Source: MGNI01 sp964353875 (GTDB lineage: Bacteria > Chloroflexota > Anaerolineae > Anaerolineales > E44-bin32). From it: a DNA stretch of 39,567 bases. The notes under the pieces were generated by a model. It was not told the origin of the DNA. It saw only the letters and a list, made by a program, of their open reading frames with translations, and ran no database searches. Position 1 is the stretch's first letter; each line of letters opens with the position of its first letter. The stretch covers positions 1 through 39,567 of the forward strand of contig CAYGXU010000018.1 of NCBI GenBank assembly GCA_964353875.1, written 5' to 3'. Shown here one piece after another: positions 30,595 through 39,567 of the stretch. Made by a program: the position numbers and the translations under genes.

Positions 30595-32997
30595 TTATTT
30601 TCTTGGGATATCCCGACGAAGCATACGCGAAAGTGGCTGAGATGTCTCTGTCTGAATTTCCTCTTGTCGCCTTCCATGAACGAACGGATCAATTTTCAGC
30701 TTGATCCATTCGAACCAGAGGTGCGGGCGTAATTCGCGCCAGGAACTCCGCACATCCTCTTCGGATACAGAGATTCTGCCAAAACGTTCTGCCGTGTACG
30801 AATGAACAATTTTCCAGACTGGTTTCTCAACAAGAGGATAGATGGAGAGAAAGGCTGTTGCCCTCTCATCCGGTGTCTGTCCAACATTAAGGGATAGATC
30901 TAGACGATGCAACCACAAATTTAAGCGAGCATAGATTTTTCCAATAGGAGTGAGCTCCTGCAGCCGAAATTTGATCAATCGTGGGGGAGGTTTAACTCCA
31001 ATACGCTCCAAACCCATACTGACCCGCACCATCGTCGTCGCCCGCGCAATAGGATCGATATATAACCAAATGAATACAAGCAGAGCTACCATACCGAACA
31101 CGGACGCGAGGATCAAGATGAGCCGCCTCCGAGCAGCTCCGAGCTCCAAATCCTCGCCATCAGCCCCCAAAAGATCCTCTAATTGACCATTGCCCAAACC
31201 TTCATCGAGCATGCCTTCGTCGAACTCTGGAATATCGACTTCGCCCGGTCTCGATCCTCCCCCTTCCCTGCGTTCTGGTCGAATGAGTGCAGGCTGGCTT
31301 GAAGTAGGCTCAAACTCAACCCAACCATATCCTGGGAAAAATACCTCAGGCCAGGCATGAGCATCCCCACCCCGAACACTGTATGTTCTATCCACCGGCT
31401 CATAATCACCCGCAGCAAAACCCACCACCATCCGCGCCGGGATCCCAATGATCCTTAATAGCATCACCTCAGTGCTGGCATACCAATTGCAGAATCCGAT
31501 TCTATAATCAAAAAGAAACCAATCAATTTTTTCTACATCATTAGGAGGGGATTCCGTCACGCGTGCATATTGGATATTTCGACGCAACCATGTCGTAATG
31601 GCGGCGGCTTTGTCATATGGATTATCGAAGTTTTCCGTAATCTTCAGGACCAGATCCCTTGTCCGTTCGGTGATTTCATCAGGTACTTGCAGATAATGCT
31701 TTATCACCCACTCAGGGTAATCCTCACCAGCTTCTTGAAGATCGTCTACGGTAGGGATGGCGATCGACCCGCGTGATTGATAGGTTTCACCACTGAATAC
31801 TGCCCCTTTGGATTGAATCATGAGAGGATCAACTTGCTCTGCCGAGATGGGAAAGATTTCTACTTCACCAGTGCGGTTTACCCATAATGGATCTGAAGGG
31901 GTACTCAATTGCAGGATAACAGGTAATTTAGGATTGACGGTGACTTCAATGACATCCCTGGCTTTGTATTCAGGGATCTCCAGATCCCCCTCGTCAGGGA
32001 AAAAATCAATTTTTTCGCCGATATCCACATACCAATTCCCATCCAAATAAAGATTGTAAACCCTCGTAAGCCAATAATACCGCCCCGTTCCTTTGGGCTT
32101 CCGCTTAGCAAAGACCTCCATCACAAGCACATCAGAGGGTTCCACACCGGCTTCCAACGCGAGCTTGCTGCCGAAATAATCAGAGGCAATTACACCGGAT
32201 GTCCTCAGGCCGCTGAAAGCATCACCTATTCGACTGCGTATACGGCTAAGTGGCTGGGTGATTTTTTCCCATACGTCTGCAGCTTTTTCAGATTCCGCAA
32301 AAGCAGGACCGCCCCAGGCAACAATAACAAGCAAAACAGCCACAACAATCCCCGCTCGACTGAAGTAGAAACTGAAGCTCTCAGGGATCTGTGCACGAAT
32401 CTCATGCCACTTTAATTGTTTGCGCCATAATACAAGTCGGGATGCAAAAACCAGTATCAGAAGGACATAGATGATTAAATACCCCTCCAGCTTGGTTCGG
32501 CCTATATAAACAATCTCATTAAACAGCAAGGCAATGCCGGGCGGTAATACAGCCGCCCAAAAACCATCCTTGCGTATGATGGTCCATGCCCCAAAACTGC
32601 CCATCGCCCAATACAATAACGCTAAAAATAGGACGAACATGATTGGATCCTGATTGGGCTCCCCTTTGAAGATTCTCAAGAAGAAAACGCCCAACCGTCC
32701 AAAGATGGAGAATATTCGATCCCGCCAAATCAAGGCTGGATCGAGGATTCTGCCTATCTCCCATCCAACGGTAAAAATCCCATAGATCGTACTAAAAAGA
32801 ATCGCCAATCGAGGAGAGAAGGTGCTCCTTGCTAGGACCAACCCTGCCAGAGCGCCAAGCAAACCAACCGCGGCCAATAGATCTAAATCATCAGCCCAAT
32901 CAGCTGCCTTAATCCCGAATCCTGATATCATCACCAAAATAATGAATAGCACTATGCCAACGGGATCAACAGGAGCTCTCTCAACCTTGCGTATCAT
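30595..32997 (-). CDS. Membrane-bound transglutaminase-like protein (TgpA-type)
   Basis: The protein has 800 residues. An N-terminal block of six to seven helices (residues 12-230) is followed by an outside domain with the transglutaminase-like fold. The triad is C503 (YRIGFCNWYASTEVMLLRI), H547 (GGDAHAWPEVFF) and an acidic residue in GWVEFEPTS, where E563 replaces the common Asp. A further helix at about 624-648 and a cytoplasmic DUF4129-like tail complete the layout. These proteins usually sit with a MoxR ATPase and a DUF58 protein; neither is present here. The extracytoplasmic enzyme may crosslink or cleave envelope proteins; the real reaction is unknown. Confidence 0.88.
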   Translation of the reverse strand: MIRKVERAPVDPVGIVLFIILVMISGFGIKAADWADDLDLLAAVGLLGALAGLVLARSTFSPRLAILFSTIYGIFTVGWEIGRILDPALIWRDRIFSIFGRLGVFFLRIFKGEPNQDPIMFVLFLALLYWAMGSFGAWTIIRKDGFWAAVLPPGIALLFNEIVYIGRTKLEGYLIIYVLLILVFASRLVLWRKQLKWHEIRAQIPESFSFYFSRAGIVVAVLLVIVAWGGPAFAESEKAADVWEKITQPLSRIRSRIGDAFSGLRTSGVIASDYFGSKLALEAGVEPSDVLVMEVFAKRKPKGTGRYYWLTRVYNLYLDGNWYVDIGEKIDFFPDEGDLEIPEYKARDVIEVTVNPKLPVILQLSTPSDPLWVNRTGEVEIFPISAEQVDPLMIQSKGAVFSGETYQSRGSIAIPTVDDLQEAGEDYPEWVIKHYLQVPDEITERTRDLVLKITENFDNPYDKAAAITTWLRRNIQYARVTESPPNDVEKIDWFLFDYRIGFCNWYASTEVMLLRIIGIPARMVVGFAAGDYEPVDRTYSVRGGDAHAWPEVFFPGYGWVEFEPTSSQPALIRPERREGGGSRPGEVDIPEFDEGMLDEGLGNGQLEDLLGADGEDLELGAARRRLILILASVFGMVALLVFIWLYIDPIARATTMVRVSMGLERIGVKPPPRLIKFRLQELTPIGKIYARLNLWLHRLDLSLNVGQTPDERATAFLSIYPLVEKPVWKIVHSYTAERFGRISVSEEDVRSSWRELRPHLWFEWIKLKIDPFVHGRRQEEIQTETSQPLSRMLRRDIPRK

Positions 32998-33189
32998 AAA
33001 GAATCTGCCTCAACAACTAGATGGATAAAATAAAATCTAGCATCGTGCTTTTCTTTAACTAGTTTACCTCATTCATATCTCAATTGGTTCAATTGGCAAT
33101 TTGTAGGCCTCGTTCCCGTCGTACTTCAATTGAGACCTATCTTACAAAGGATTGAAATACGAAACCGCTGCTGACGAAATATCTTGCCC

Positions 33190-33675
33190 ATGAGGTTGAA
33201 TGCTGCTATCATCCATCCAACAATGTCCATGAGCGCCTTCTCAAATATTACTCCGTCGAAATGGCGATTATATGCCATCTTGATTGCGATCATGCTGGCT
33301 ACCCTCCCATGTTATTGTGCAGGGATTGCAGTTATCGGTCGAGCGCCTGCACGTCAAACAGGCACACCTACACCCACATTAGAACGACCTATGGCCAGTG
33401 CAACTTCGTCCCCAACCGGAGTAATCGCCCTCTCGCCAACGCCATCAGAGACCCCAACCACGACGCCTACCCGATTCGTCCCTGCCTCTCCCACATCCAC
33501 TTCCACCAGCGAACCCACATTCACACCAACCGAAACCCCCATCCCATCCTTGACTCCAACGCTCACCCCTTCTCCTACCATGAGCCTCACTCCCAGTCTT
33601 ACGCCATCGCCGCTTCCCAGCTCAACACCGACTTTTACACCGTTGCCCAGTGATACAACGCAACCACCAGGATGA
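33190..33675 (+). CDS. Membrane-anchored Pro/Thr/Ser-rich stalk protein
   Basis: One hydrophobic segment (LYAILIAIMLATLPCYCAGI) is followed by about 110 residues made almost only of Pro, Thr and Ser (TPTPTLE, SPTPSETPTTTPTR, TPSLTPSPLPSSTP). Such low-complexity tails act as surface stalks or glycosylation targets. ATG 33190 is chosen; TTG 33184 and ATG 33223/33229 are possible. No catalytic domain is present, so this could be a broken or very small surface protein. Confidence 0.55.
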   Translation: MRLNAAIIHPTMSMSAFSNITPSKWRLYAILIAIMLATLPCYCAGIAVIGRAPARQTGTPTPTLERPMASATSSPTGVIALSPTPSETPTTTPTRFVPASPTSTSTSEPTFTPTETPIPSLTPTLTPSPTMSLTPSLTPSPLPSSTPTFTPLPSDTTQPPG

Positions 33676-33788
33676 ATCCCGAATCCATTTCTCAAGAATA
33701 TTTTTTTCCCTGAGGAGTCCTTCGGCTTCGTTCAAGAGCAACTTTATTTCGACGTATCCCTGAGACAACACCCAGCAATCGATCATCA

Positions 33789-33822
33789 CAGGGTTTTATA
33801 GTTTCATTTAATTTAAACCCTG
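33789..33822. terminator. Inverted repeat between convergent genes, possible bidirectional terminator
   Basis: CAGGGTTT (33789-33796) and AAACCCTG (33815-33822) are perfect reverse complements around an 18-base A/T-rich loop. It lies between the ends of two convergent genes, 60 bp from the minus-strand stop. The loop is long and there is no clear T-run. Confidence 0.35.
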
Positions 33823-33881
33823 AAACACTGCTTTGATGAAAGCGGGGCGCATTTTTTCGACAGTTATCGGTTGGAAAGATT

Positions 33882-35810
33882 TTATAAAACCGAGGTAAGG
33901 TCAGGTGGAGGTGTTTCGCGGATCATACTCCCCGGAACACGTTCGCTTAGAAGTCCGACCAGTGCTTGTGCATCGCCTTCAGATGCCAAACGAACTAATT
34001 CACCCAGGGTAGCCTGCAACTGCTCACCTTCTAAAAGCAGGTCCTCTTCCATGTAGAAGATGTCCGGATGTTCTGTCGGCAAGTATTCCTTTCCATCTTC
34101 CATGAGGGTTTCGCTAAGTTTCTCACCCGGTCGGATGCCCGTAAAAACAATGTCAATGTCCTCACCAGGTTCTAATCCAGAAAGCCGGATTAAATCTTCT
34201 GCCAGGTTCAATATCCGGATTTGCTCACCCATACTGAGGATATACAATTCTCCACCATGACCCATGGCAGAAGCTTGAAGGACCAGATGGACTGCTTCGG
34301 GGATGGTCATGAAGAAGCGCTTCATCTCCGGATCGGTGACGGTAACCGGCCCTCCACGGGTAATTTGCCGCTTGAAGAGGGGGACAATACTCCCACGACT
34401 GCCAAGGACATTCCCAAAGCGTACGACTACAAAAGGTCTGCCACTTCGATAGGCAGCGTCGCGCACAACGATCTCCGCCATGTGCTTTGTCGCTCCATAA
34501 ATACTCGTGGGTTGGACTGCCTTATCCGTCGAGATTAAAACCAATCTTTCAGTCTCCCATGCCAATGCCGCTTCAACCACATTTTGAGTACCAATAATAT
34601 TATTGGTGATTGCTTCCTCGACATTCACTTCCATTAAGGGCACATGTTTATGCGCCGCAGCATGAAAGATCAACTCCGGTCGGAACTGTTCAAATACAGA
34701 GGAAATCCGATCCCCATCGCGCACATCGGCGATGATGGGGATGATAGGCAGACCAGAAAAATCTTCAGTGAGTTCCAGTATGGCTTCAAAGATGCTGTTC
34801 TCACCGTGACCGAGCATTCCCAATTGAGCCGGTCGCCAACGAGCAATCTGGCGGCATAGTTCTAGTCCGATGGAACCGCCGGCGCCTGTGACCATGACGC
34901 GTTTCCCGGTCAGCGTTTCGCCGATCAACTCCTCATTGATGCGCGCTGGTTCACGTCGAAGCAGGTCGGCAATGTCTACCTCACGCAAACGATTCACGCT
35001 GACCGTTCCGCCAATCAACTCATAAATCCCGGGCATCGTTCGGAAGGGGATCCGTCGAATACGACAAATATCGGTTACCAAACGTACTATTCGACCTGGG
35101 GCCGTGGGAATGGCGATAACCACCTCATGCGCTTTATAACGATCGACTACAGAGTCGAGCTCAGTGAGCGAGCCGGCAACTGAAACCCCGTGGATCTCTT
35201 TGCCGCGCTTCTCCGGGTCATCATCGACAAAAGCGACCGGTAGGAGATGCAGCTGAGGATTACGCTGCATCTCTCGCAAGACAAGAACACCCGCATCCCC
35301 CGCACCTACCACAACCACCCGCCGTCCACCGGCGAAACCGTCGGATTTCTGATTGACTTGACCAGATTCGGCTAGTAACCGTACAGTCAATCTCAATCCC
35401 CCAATACTCAATACAGAGAGGAGCCAATCGATACCGATTACCATTCGTGGGAATTTCTGTGGAACCAGGCCGCTAACAATCGCCAGAATGACAAATAGGG
35501 TCACAACCACAGAAGCGCACGCCGTGGCAGTTGCGATGAGAAGCAATTCACGCGTGCTTGCATATACCCAGTAGCGACGATAAAGACCAAAGAGATAGTA
35601 AACGATCGGCTTAACGATCAAAGCGATTACCAACATCGTCAACGCAATCGGGAGATAATCGATAAAGAGCGCGCCTAATTCTAAACGTAACGCGAAACTC
35701 GCCAGAACTGAAGTGGAGATAAGGAGCAGGTCCCCCAGTAGGATGAATCTGTTCCGAAAGTGAAATAAAGGTCTTACCACCCGGCAATCTTCCTCTCGGC
35801 TTTTAACCAT
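33882..35810 (-). CDS. Polysaccharide biosynthesis nucleotide-sugar dehydratase/epimerase, CapD/WbpM type
   Basis: The protein has 642 residues: four N-terminal helices (20-145), a first Rossmann domain (165-240, VVVVGAGDAGVLVL) and a second SDR domain from about 304 (VMVTGAGGSIGLELCRQIA). The active-site segment is STDKAVQPTSIYGATKHMAE (427-446). Most long CapD/WbpM/PglF enzymes have Met where this one has Tyr438, so it keeps the classical YxxxK pair. It likely makes a UDP-4-keto-6-deoxy sugar for surface polysaccharide. Its start overlaps the end of the epimerase gene by 37 bp. Confidence 0.9.
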   Translation of the reverse strand: MVKSREEDCRVVRPLFHFRNRFILLGDLLLISTSVLASFALRLELGALFIDYLPIALTMLVIALIVKPIVYYLFGLYRRYWVYASTRELLLIATATACASVVVTLFVILAIVSGLVPQKFPRMVIGIDWLLSVLSIGGLRLTVRLLAESGQVNQKSDGFAGGRRVVVVGAGDAGVLVLREMQRNPQLHLLPVAFVDDDPEKRGKEIHGVSVAGSLTELDSVVDRYKAHEVVIAIPTAPGRIVRLVTDICRIRRIPFRTMPGIYELIGGTVSVNRLREVDIADLLRREPARINEELIGETLTGKRVMVTGAGGSIGLELCRQIARWRPAQLGMLGHGENSIFEAILELTEDFSGLPIIPIIADVRDGDRISSVFEQFRPELIFHAAAHKHVPLMEVNVEEAITNNIIGTQNVVEAALAWETERLVLISTDKAVQPTSIYGATKHMAEIVVRDAAYRSGRPFVVVRFGNVLGSRGSIVPLFKRQITRGGPVTVTDPEMKRFFMTIPEAVHLVLQASAMGHGGELYILSMGEQIRILNLAEDLIRLSGLEPGEDIDIVFTGIRPGEKLSETLMEDGKEYLPTEHPDIFYMEEDLLLEGEQLQATLGELVRLASEGDAQALVGLLSERVPGSMIRETPPPDLTSVL

Positions 35811-36715
35811 TGTACAGTGAGTTGCAAGCCTCGTTCCAATATGATTTCCGGACGATAACCCAACGTTCGTTCAGCTAGCTGTTGGATTGCCAAAGAATGT
35901 CGAACATCACCGGGTCTTGGGGGACCAAAAACGGGGTGTAAATCACCCGGGATTATACCCCTTAATTGATCCCATAACTCTAAAATACTCACCGATCCAA
36001 AACCGGCGATATTATACACTCCGCCAGAACCGTTTGGGGTCTGTGCAGCCATTAGGTTAGCCTTTATCACATCCTCCACATAGACGAAATCCCGCGTTTG
36101 CAGACCATCGCCGTCGATTGTCACGGGTTTATCCGAGAGCAAAGCCTCAATAAAAATCGGAATGACGGCCGCATAGGGCGAATTGGGTGACTGACGAGGT
36201 CCATAAACATTGAAATAACGTAGACAGACCGTAGACAGTCCATCGGTCTGATTGAAAACCCTCGCCAATCCCTCCATGGCCAGCTTAGAACTTGCATAGA
36301 GCGAGCCTGGATTGGGCCTCACCTCCTCGCTTACTGGTCCTTCCGCATCTCCATATACGGCACAAGAAGATGAGAGCACCACCCTTCGTACACCAGCAGC
36401 GCGAGCTGCCAGGAGGACAGATAGCGATCCGATCACATTGACTTCATAACAGCGAATGGGATCCACCATCGACTCAGGCACAGAAACGAACGCTCCCAAA
36501 TGGAAAACCAGTTCCACGCCCTCCATCACATGCTGGACCAATTCCCGATTGCAGATGTCTCCGACGACCAGATCGGCAGCTATCGCATGCAGGTTAGACT
36601 CCCTCCCACTTGAGAGGTCGTCTAATATACGCACATGGTATCCCTGGTCTACGAGAGAACGAACCAGATGTGAACCGATAAAGCCTGCTCCGCCGGTAAC
36701 AAGCGCGATAGGCAT
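35774..36715 (-). CDS. UDP-glucose 4-epimerase-like SDR enzyme
   Basis: This 313-residue extended SDR has the NAD motif TGGAGFIGSH (7-16) and the catalytic pair Y140/K144 (LYASSK), with SSSCAVYG before it. It acts on nucleotide sugars, probably as a 4-epimerase. It is 1 bp from the sugar transferase stop and overlaps the dehydratase, so the operon is tightly coupled. Confidence 0.88.
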   Translation of the reverse strand: MPIALVTGGAGFIGSHLVRSLVDQGYHVRILDDLSSGRESNLHAIAADLVVGDICNRELVQHVMEGVELVFHLGAFVSVPESMVDPIRCYEVNVIGSLSVLLAARAAGVRRVVLSSSCAVYGDAEGPVSEEVRPNPGSLYASSKLAMEGLARVFNQTDGLSTVCLRYFNVYGPRQSPNSPYAAVIPIFIEALLSDKPVTIDGDGLQTRDFVYVEDVIKANLMAAQTPNGSGGVYNIAGFGSVSILELWDQLRGIIPGDLHPVFGPPRPGDVRHSLAIQQLAERTLGYRPEIILERGLQLTVQWLKAERKIAGW

Positions 36716-36716
36716 G

Positions 36717-38135
36717 TCACACCCCTTTAAAACCGATTATTTCGCCGATGCTTCTCACAATGATCCATAAATCCAATAAAAGACCGCGATGTTTAATATA
36801 GTAGAGGTCAAATTCAAGTTTCGCTGCGGATCCCTCAACAGAACCTCCCTTCCCATAATTAACTTGGGCCCAACCACCAATGCCAGGCTTTGCCAATAAA
36901 CGAGCCCGGTAGAACGGAATTTGCTCCTCCAACTCCGCCACCAACTCCGGTCGTTCCGGACGTGGACCGACGAGGCTCATATCTCCGAGGAGGACATTAA
37001 TGAACTGTGGAAACTCATCAATATGCATTTTGCGCAGCACACGCCCTAGTCGCGTCATCCTCGGATCGTCTCTATGACTCCAAATCGGAATCCCGTCTGC
37101 CTCTGCATCCTGCAACATTGTCCTGAACTTAAATATTCGATAGACCTTTCCGCCTTTCCCCATGCGTGTCTGAGAGAAGAGGATTGGACGCCCGCTCTCG
37201 GTTAGGATCGCAACAGCGACCCAGGGAAAGACAACTGCCAAGAAAAGAAGCCCAACTAGCGCCCCAGCAAGATCGACAAGACGCTTCATGATCGTATAGA
37301 TACTGCTCACCCGCACCTCATCGACAAAGGATCGCAACAGCCAATCCGACTCGAGATGTTGAATGGGAACTTTCCCCAGCAACTCCTCATAAAGCACGGG
37401 CATACGAATAATCTCAACCCACCTCTCTTGAGCGTCTAATAGCGCCTGGAACATGGCGCCATTCATCGTCCCCGTAATGGCAACGATGATATCCGAAACC
37501 TGCCTCTCCTGGATTAAATCATCCAACCTGGCGCAATCGCCAAGCACTTCAGCCCCGTCAATTTCCGCCCCATGTTTAATTGGATCATCATCGATAAAAC
37601 CAACCACATAAAAAGGCGACGGATTTAGTTCATGAATCACTTTGAGTATTTCTTTGCCACTCTGACCCGCTCCAACAATGAGTACTCTACGCATAAAAGC
37701 GGGACCGGTGAAAATTCGGAGGTAGACCAATCGCCAAGTTAGCGTCAATGCGACCGTAAAAACTAAGAAGTAAAGCGGTCCACGTCTCGGCAAAGAGCCA
37801 GCTTCCGTTCGAAAGAAGTAGACGCCTAAATAGAGAAGCGCTCCAACCATCGCTGCCAAAAAGATGCCTCGCACGGTCACACTCCACGAGGCTGCACGTC
37901 GAAGATCATACAGGTTAATCATCAATATCGGCCAGATGGCCGGCATCAAGACAAACCACCCGGCGCGAACGCGCACAAACTCCTCGGTCAGAGCCAGGTA
38001 ATCGAATCTTGACCATAACGCCAGGGCAGCCATGGTTGCGATGATGGCGGACATAAGATCACCGACGATTAGCAGCATCCTCCTCTCGGCTGTCCGCATC
38101 TGCCAGCGCAATTCTCGGACACTATCTTGAGCCAC
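36717..38135 (-). CDS. Polyprenyl-phosphate sugar-1-phosphate transferase (WbaP/WcaJ type)
   Basis: This 472-residue protein starts surface polysaccharide repeat-unit synthesis by moving a sugar phosphate onto undecaprenyl phosphate. It has four N-terminal helices, a Rossmann-like middle domain (VLIVGAGQSGKEIL, about 151-164), a re-entrant helix near 283-312, and the catalytic core. The core shows FKFRTM (335-340), the DE pair D373/E374 in HIDEFPQFINVLLGDMSLVG, and PRPERPE. It overlaps the GT2 gene by 14 bp. Confidence 0.93.
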   Translation of the reverse strand: MAQDSVRELRWQMRTAERRMLLIVGDLMSAIIATMAALALWSRFDYLALTEEFVRVRAGWFVLMPAIWPILMINLYDLRRAASWSVTVRGIFLAAMVGALLYLGVYFFRTEAGSLPRRGPLYFLVFTVALTLTWRLVYLRIFTGPAFMRRVLIVGAGQSGKEILKVIHELNPSPFYVVGFIDDDPIKHGAEIDGAEVLGDCARLDDLIQERQVSDIIVAITGTMNGAMFQALLDAQERWVEIIRMPVLYEELLGKVPIQHLESDWLLRSFVDEVRVSSIYTIMKRLVDLAGALVGLLFLAVVFPWVAVAILTESGRPILFSQTRMGKGGKVYRIFKFRTMLQDAEADGIPIWSHRDDPRMTRLGRVLRKMHIDEFPQFINVLLGDMSLVGPRPERPELVAELEEQIPFYRARLLAKPGIGGWAQVNYGKGGSVEGSAAKLEFDLYYIKHRGLLLDLWIIVRSIGEIIGFKGV

Positions 38136-39135
38136 ATCGCCTCCGGGTAAAATTGGAAAGGATGGACCAAAGAAATGCCCCTCCCCAAGTGAAGTGCATA
38201 ATCCATAGGGCGCAGGGGAATCCGATGATCAGACCTGGATCCTTCCGACGAATCGCTTCAATCATACCAGCAATGAAAGTCACTAGAAAATAGGCTCCTA
38301 TATAGAGAGCAAGCAAGATACGAGCCAATGAGAACCATATAGCTGTAAGGACCAGGGTAAAAAATAACAGAACAAACATTGGGGGAAGGGCCTGCCGCCA
38401 GCGAATCGAGGTGGGATTGTGGATCACCATGACCGCTTTCCAATATCCATAACGAAGGTATTGTTTGGCGAGAGATCCCAGGTCCCCTCGGGCATAATAA
38501 ATGGATCGGATCGCCGGATCGAACCAAATCACTCCCCCCGCCTTACGAATGCGGTGATTGTATTCGTAATCTTCATTGGTCAGGAGCGACTCGTCAAAGC
38601 GTCCTACTCTTTCGATCCAATCTCTCCGAAATGCACCGAAGGGGACTGTCGTGACCTCACCCGGGCGCCCGCTGTAACGATAACGAGCATCTCCTGCCCC
38701 TAATAGATGGGAAGCCGCAACTGCAATCGCCCTGGCAATCCAGCTTTGATTGGATGGCACGATTTCCCACGCCCCACCAACATTCGCCGCTCCTGTCCTT
38801 TCCAGAACTTCAAGACAGCGCGTAATGTATTCCGGATAAGGAATCGAGTGCGCATCCAAACGGACTATCACTTCCCCCCGGCCATGATCCAAGGCTGTAT
38901 TGATCGCTGCCGGGATGATTCTCTTAGGATTATCGATCAATCGTACCGTAAGTTCAGGATGCGCCTCCGCAAAATTCTGGATAACCTCTCTGGTTCGGTC
39001 GGTCGAAAGACCATCAGCAATGATCACTTCGAGATCGTTGAGGGGGAAAGTTTGACCCACGATCGCTTCAAGCAAGGACGCTATCGTGGCTTCCTCGTTG
39101 TAGCATGGCACGATAACAGAGACCCGTGGTTTCAT
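38122..39135 (-). CDS. Glycosyltransferase family 2, ExoA-like
   Basis: The protein has about 337 residues from ATG 39135. It has the GT-A fold with VSVIVPCYNEE at the N-terminus, IIADGLSTDRT, VRLDAHSIPYP (metal-binding region) and LLTNEDYEYNHRIRKAGG (catalytic-base region). Two or three helices follow at the C-terminus, as in membrane-associated ExoA-like transferases. ATG 39135 has GGAG 8-9 bp upstream and overlaps the stop of the small upstream gene by 4 bp. A longer frame to 39207 reads through that gene in another frame and is unlikely. Confidence 0.9.
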   Translation of the reverse strand: MKPRVSVIVPCYNEEATIASLLEAIVGQTFPLNDLEVIIADGLSTDRTREVIQNFAEAHPELTVRLIDNPKRIIPAAINTALDHGRGEVIVRLDAHSIPYPEYITRCLEVLERTGAANVGGAWEIVPSNQSWIARAIAVAASHLLGAGDARYRYSGRPGEVTTVPFGAFRRDWIERVGRFDESLLTNEDYEYNHRIRKAGGVIWFDPAIRSIYYARGDLGSLAKQYLRYGYWKAVMVIHNPTSIRWRQALPPMFVLLFFTLVLTAIWFSLARILLALYIGAYFLVTFIAGMIEAIRRKDPGLIIGFPCALWIMHFTWGGAFLWSILSNFTRRRCGSR

Positions 39136-39317
39136 GGTTCTGTCTCCAATTTTTCCACCATTGGTCTCGATATCAAGCTCGCCGTTAGGAGTCCAGGCAT
39201 CATCCACAACTGCGGCAAGGCAAAAGCATCCAGGTTATAACCCTCAAAGAATAAAATAATAAGAGCCATCCCCCCTACCATTCCAATTAACGATTGTAAT
39301 CTATTTTTGGTTCTCAT
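39132..39317 (-). CDS. Small membrane protein, first gene of the polysaccharide operon
   Basis: The 61-residue protein has two hydrophobic stretches (SLIGMVGGMALIILFF and LPQLWMMPGLLTASLI). Its stop overlaps the GT2 start as ATGA (39132-39135), a sign of coupling. No ribosome site is clear before ATG 39317. I do not recognise a family. Confidence 0.5.
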   Translation of the reverse strand: MRTKNRLQSLIGMVGGMALIILFFEGYNLDAFALPQLWMMPGLLTASLISRPMVEKLETEP

Positions 39318-39400
39318 TTAAAAAGAGTGTTCCAGCAGCCATAAGGGTCTTTCGATTTTAGCAGGATCGTGACAATCATCGTTTTCCCCGATTTAAAGTC

Positions 39401-39439
39401 TGCCCGAATATTTCGGCAACTCATCCTTCTTGCCGAAAT
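39401..39439. promoter_or_regulatory. Palindrome plus half-site upstream of the polysaccharide operon
   Basis: TGCCCGAATATTTCGGCA (39401-39418) is an imperfect 18-bp palindrome. TGCCGAAAT is repeated as a half-site at 39431-39439. Position about 85-120 bp upstream of the first gene suggests an operator. The rest of 39318-39567 shows no gene. Confidence 0.35.
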
Positions 39440-39567
39440 GACCTTCTAAAGTCGGATTTCTCTAGCAAAGATTTCTGCTCAGCAACATCATATTTATTCC
39501 GATTCGCCTATGACCCCCCTCTTATCCCCCCATTTGCGCCTTGTGGACTCAGCCTAATCATGGGTGT

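Noticed and set aside
33354..33695. Minus-strand Val/Gly-rich frame
   Set aside because: It is the reverse complement of the Pro/Thr-rich stalk gene, a composition artefact.

Overview
The window looks like a chromosomal scaffold from an uncultured Chloroflexota bacterium, most likely of the Anaerolineae type. This is inferred from protein style, not from a marker gene. Supporting signs are a duplicated nuoM operon, a membrane regulator with a BTAD domain, a GAF-PAS-cyclase, tandem FemAB proteins, a Pro/Thr-rich stalk protein, many dispersed hairpin repeats and near-leaderless promoters. No rRNA or tRNA was seen. A run of exactly 100 Ns (25061-25160) inside a tandem repeat marks a scaffold gap.

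Layout. 1-880 (minus): remains of a PqqD/radical-SAM peptide-modification cassette, with a truncated PqqD-like gene, a four-helix-bundle gene and a radical SAM gene that has lost its FeS-cluster region. 1197-2568 (minus): two small paralogous proteins of unknown function followed by a NusG/RfaH-type factor. An 11-bp direct-repeat operator-like array lies upstream (2820-2860). 2902-3138: three families of dispersed repeats side by side. 3310-5457 (plus): a membrane-anchored GAF + winged-helix + BTAD regulator. 5495-5731: two copies of a 70-bp hairpin repeat.

5728-19209 (minus) is the bioenergetic core. nuoA-H-J-K-L-M-M-N encodes only the membrane arm of complex I. It is followed, behind its own promoter, by atpI-atpB-atpE-atpF, which encodes only the F0 sector of ATP synthase. 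An intrinsic terminator ends this run, and murE lies beyond it. None of the soluble subunits (NuoB/C/D/E/F/G/I or F1 alpha/beta/gamma/epsilon) is in the window. AtpF carries a C-terminal delta-like tail, and the second NuoM lacks the TM7 lysine.

19551-24921 (plus): a HicB-like/DinB fusion, a two-TM K+ channel, a lipoprotein with a possible deacetylase-like fold, and two tandem FemAB aminoacyltransferases. 24934-25245: the 57-bp repeat array with the gap. 25318-28080 (minus): the TldD/TldE protease pair. 28618-30348 (minus): a GAF-PAS-class III cyclase. 30595-32997 (minus): a membrane transglutaminase-like protein. 33190-33675 (plus): a Pro/Thr-rich surface protein. 33882-39317 (minus): an exopolysaccharide operon (small membrane protein, GT2, polyprenyl-phosphate sugar transferase, epimerase, CapD-type dehydratase).

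How it fits together: the core is energy coupling (proton-pumping membrane subunits plus F0). Around it are envelope functions: peptidoglycan stem peptide (MurE), interpeptide bridge (FemAB) and surface polysaccharide. Regulatory genes (NusG paralog, BTAD regulator, cyclase) and mobile or repeat DNA lie between these blocks. All family calls come from reading the translations; no database search was run.
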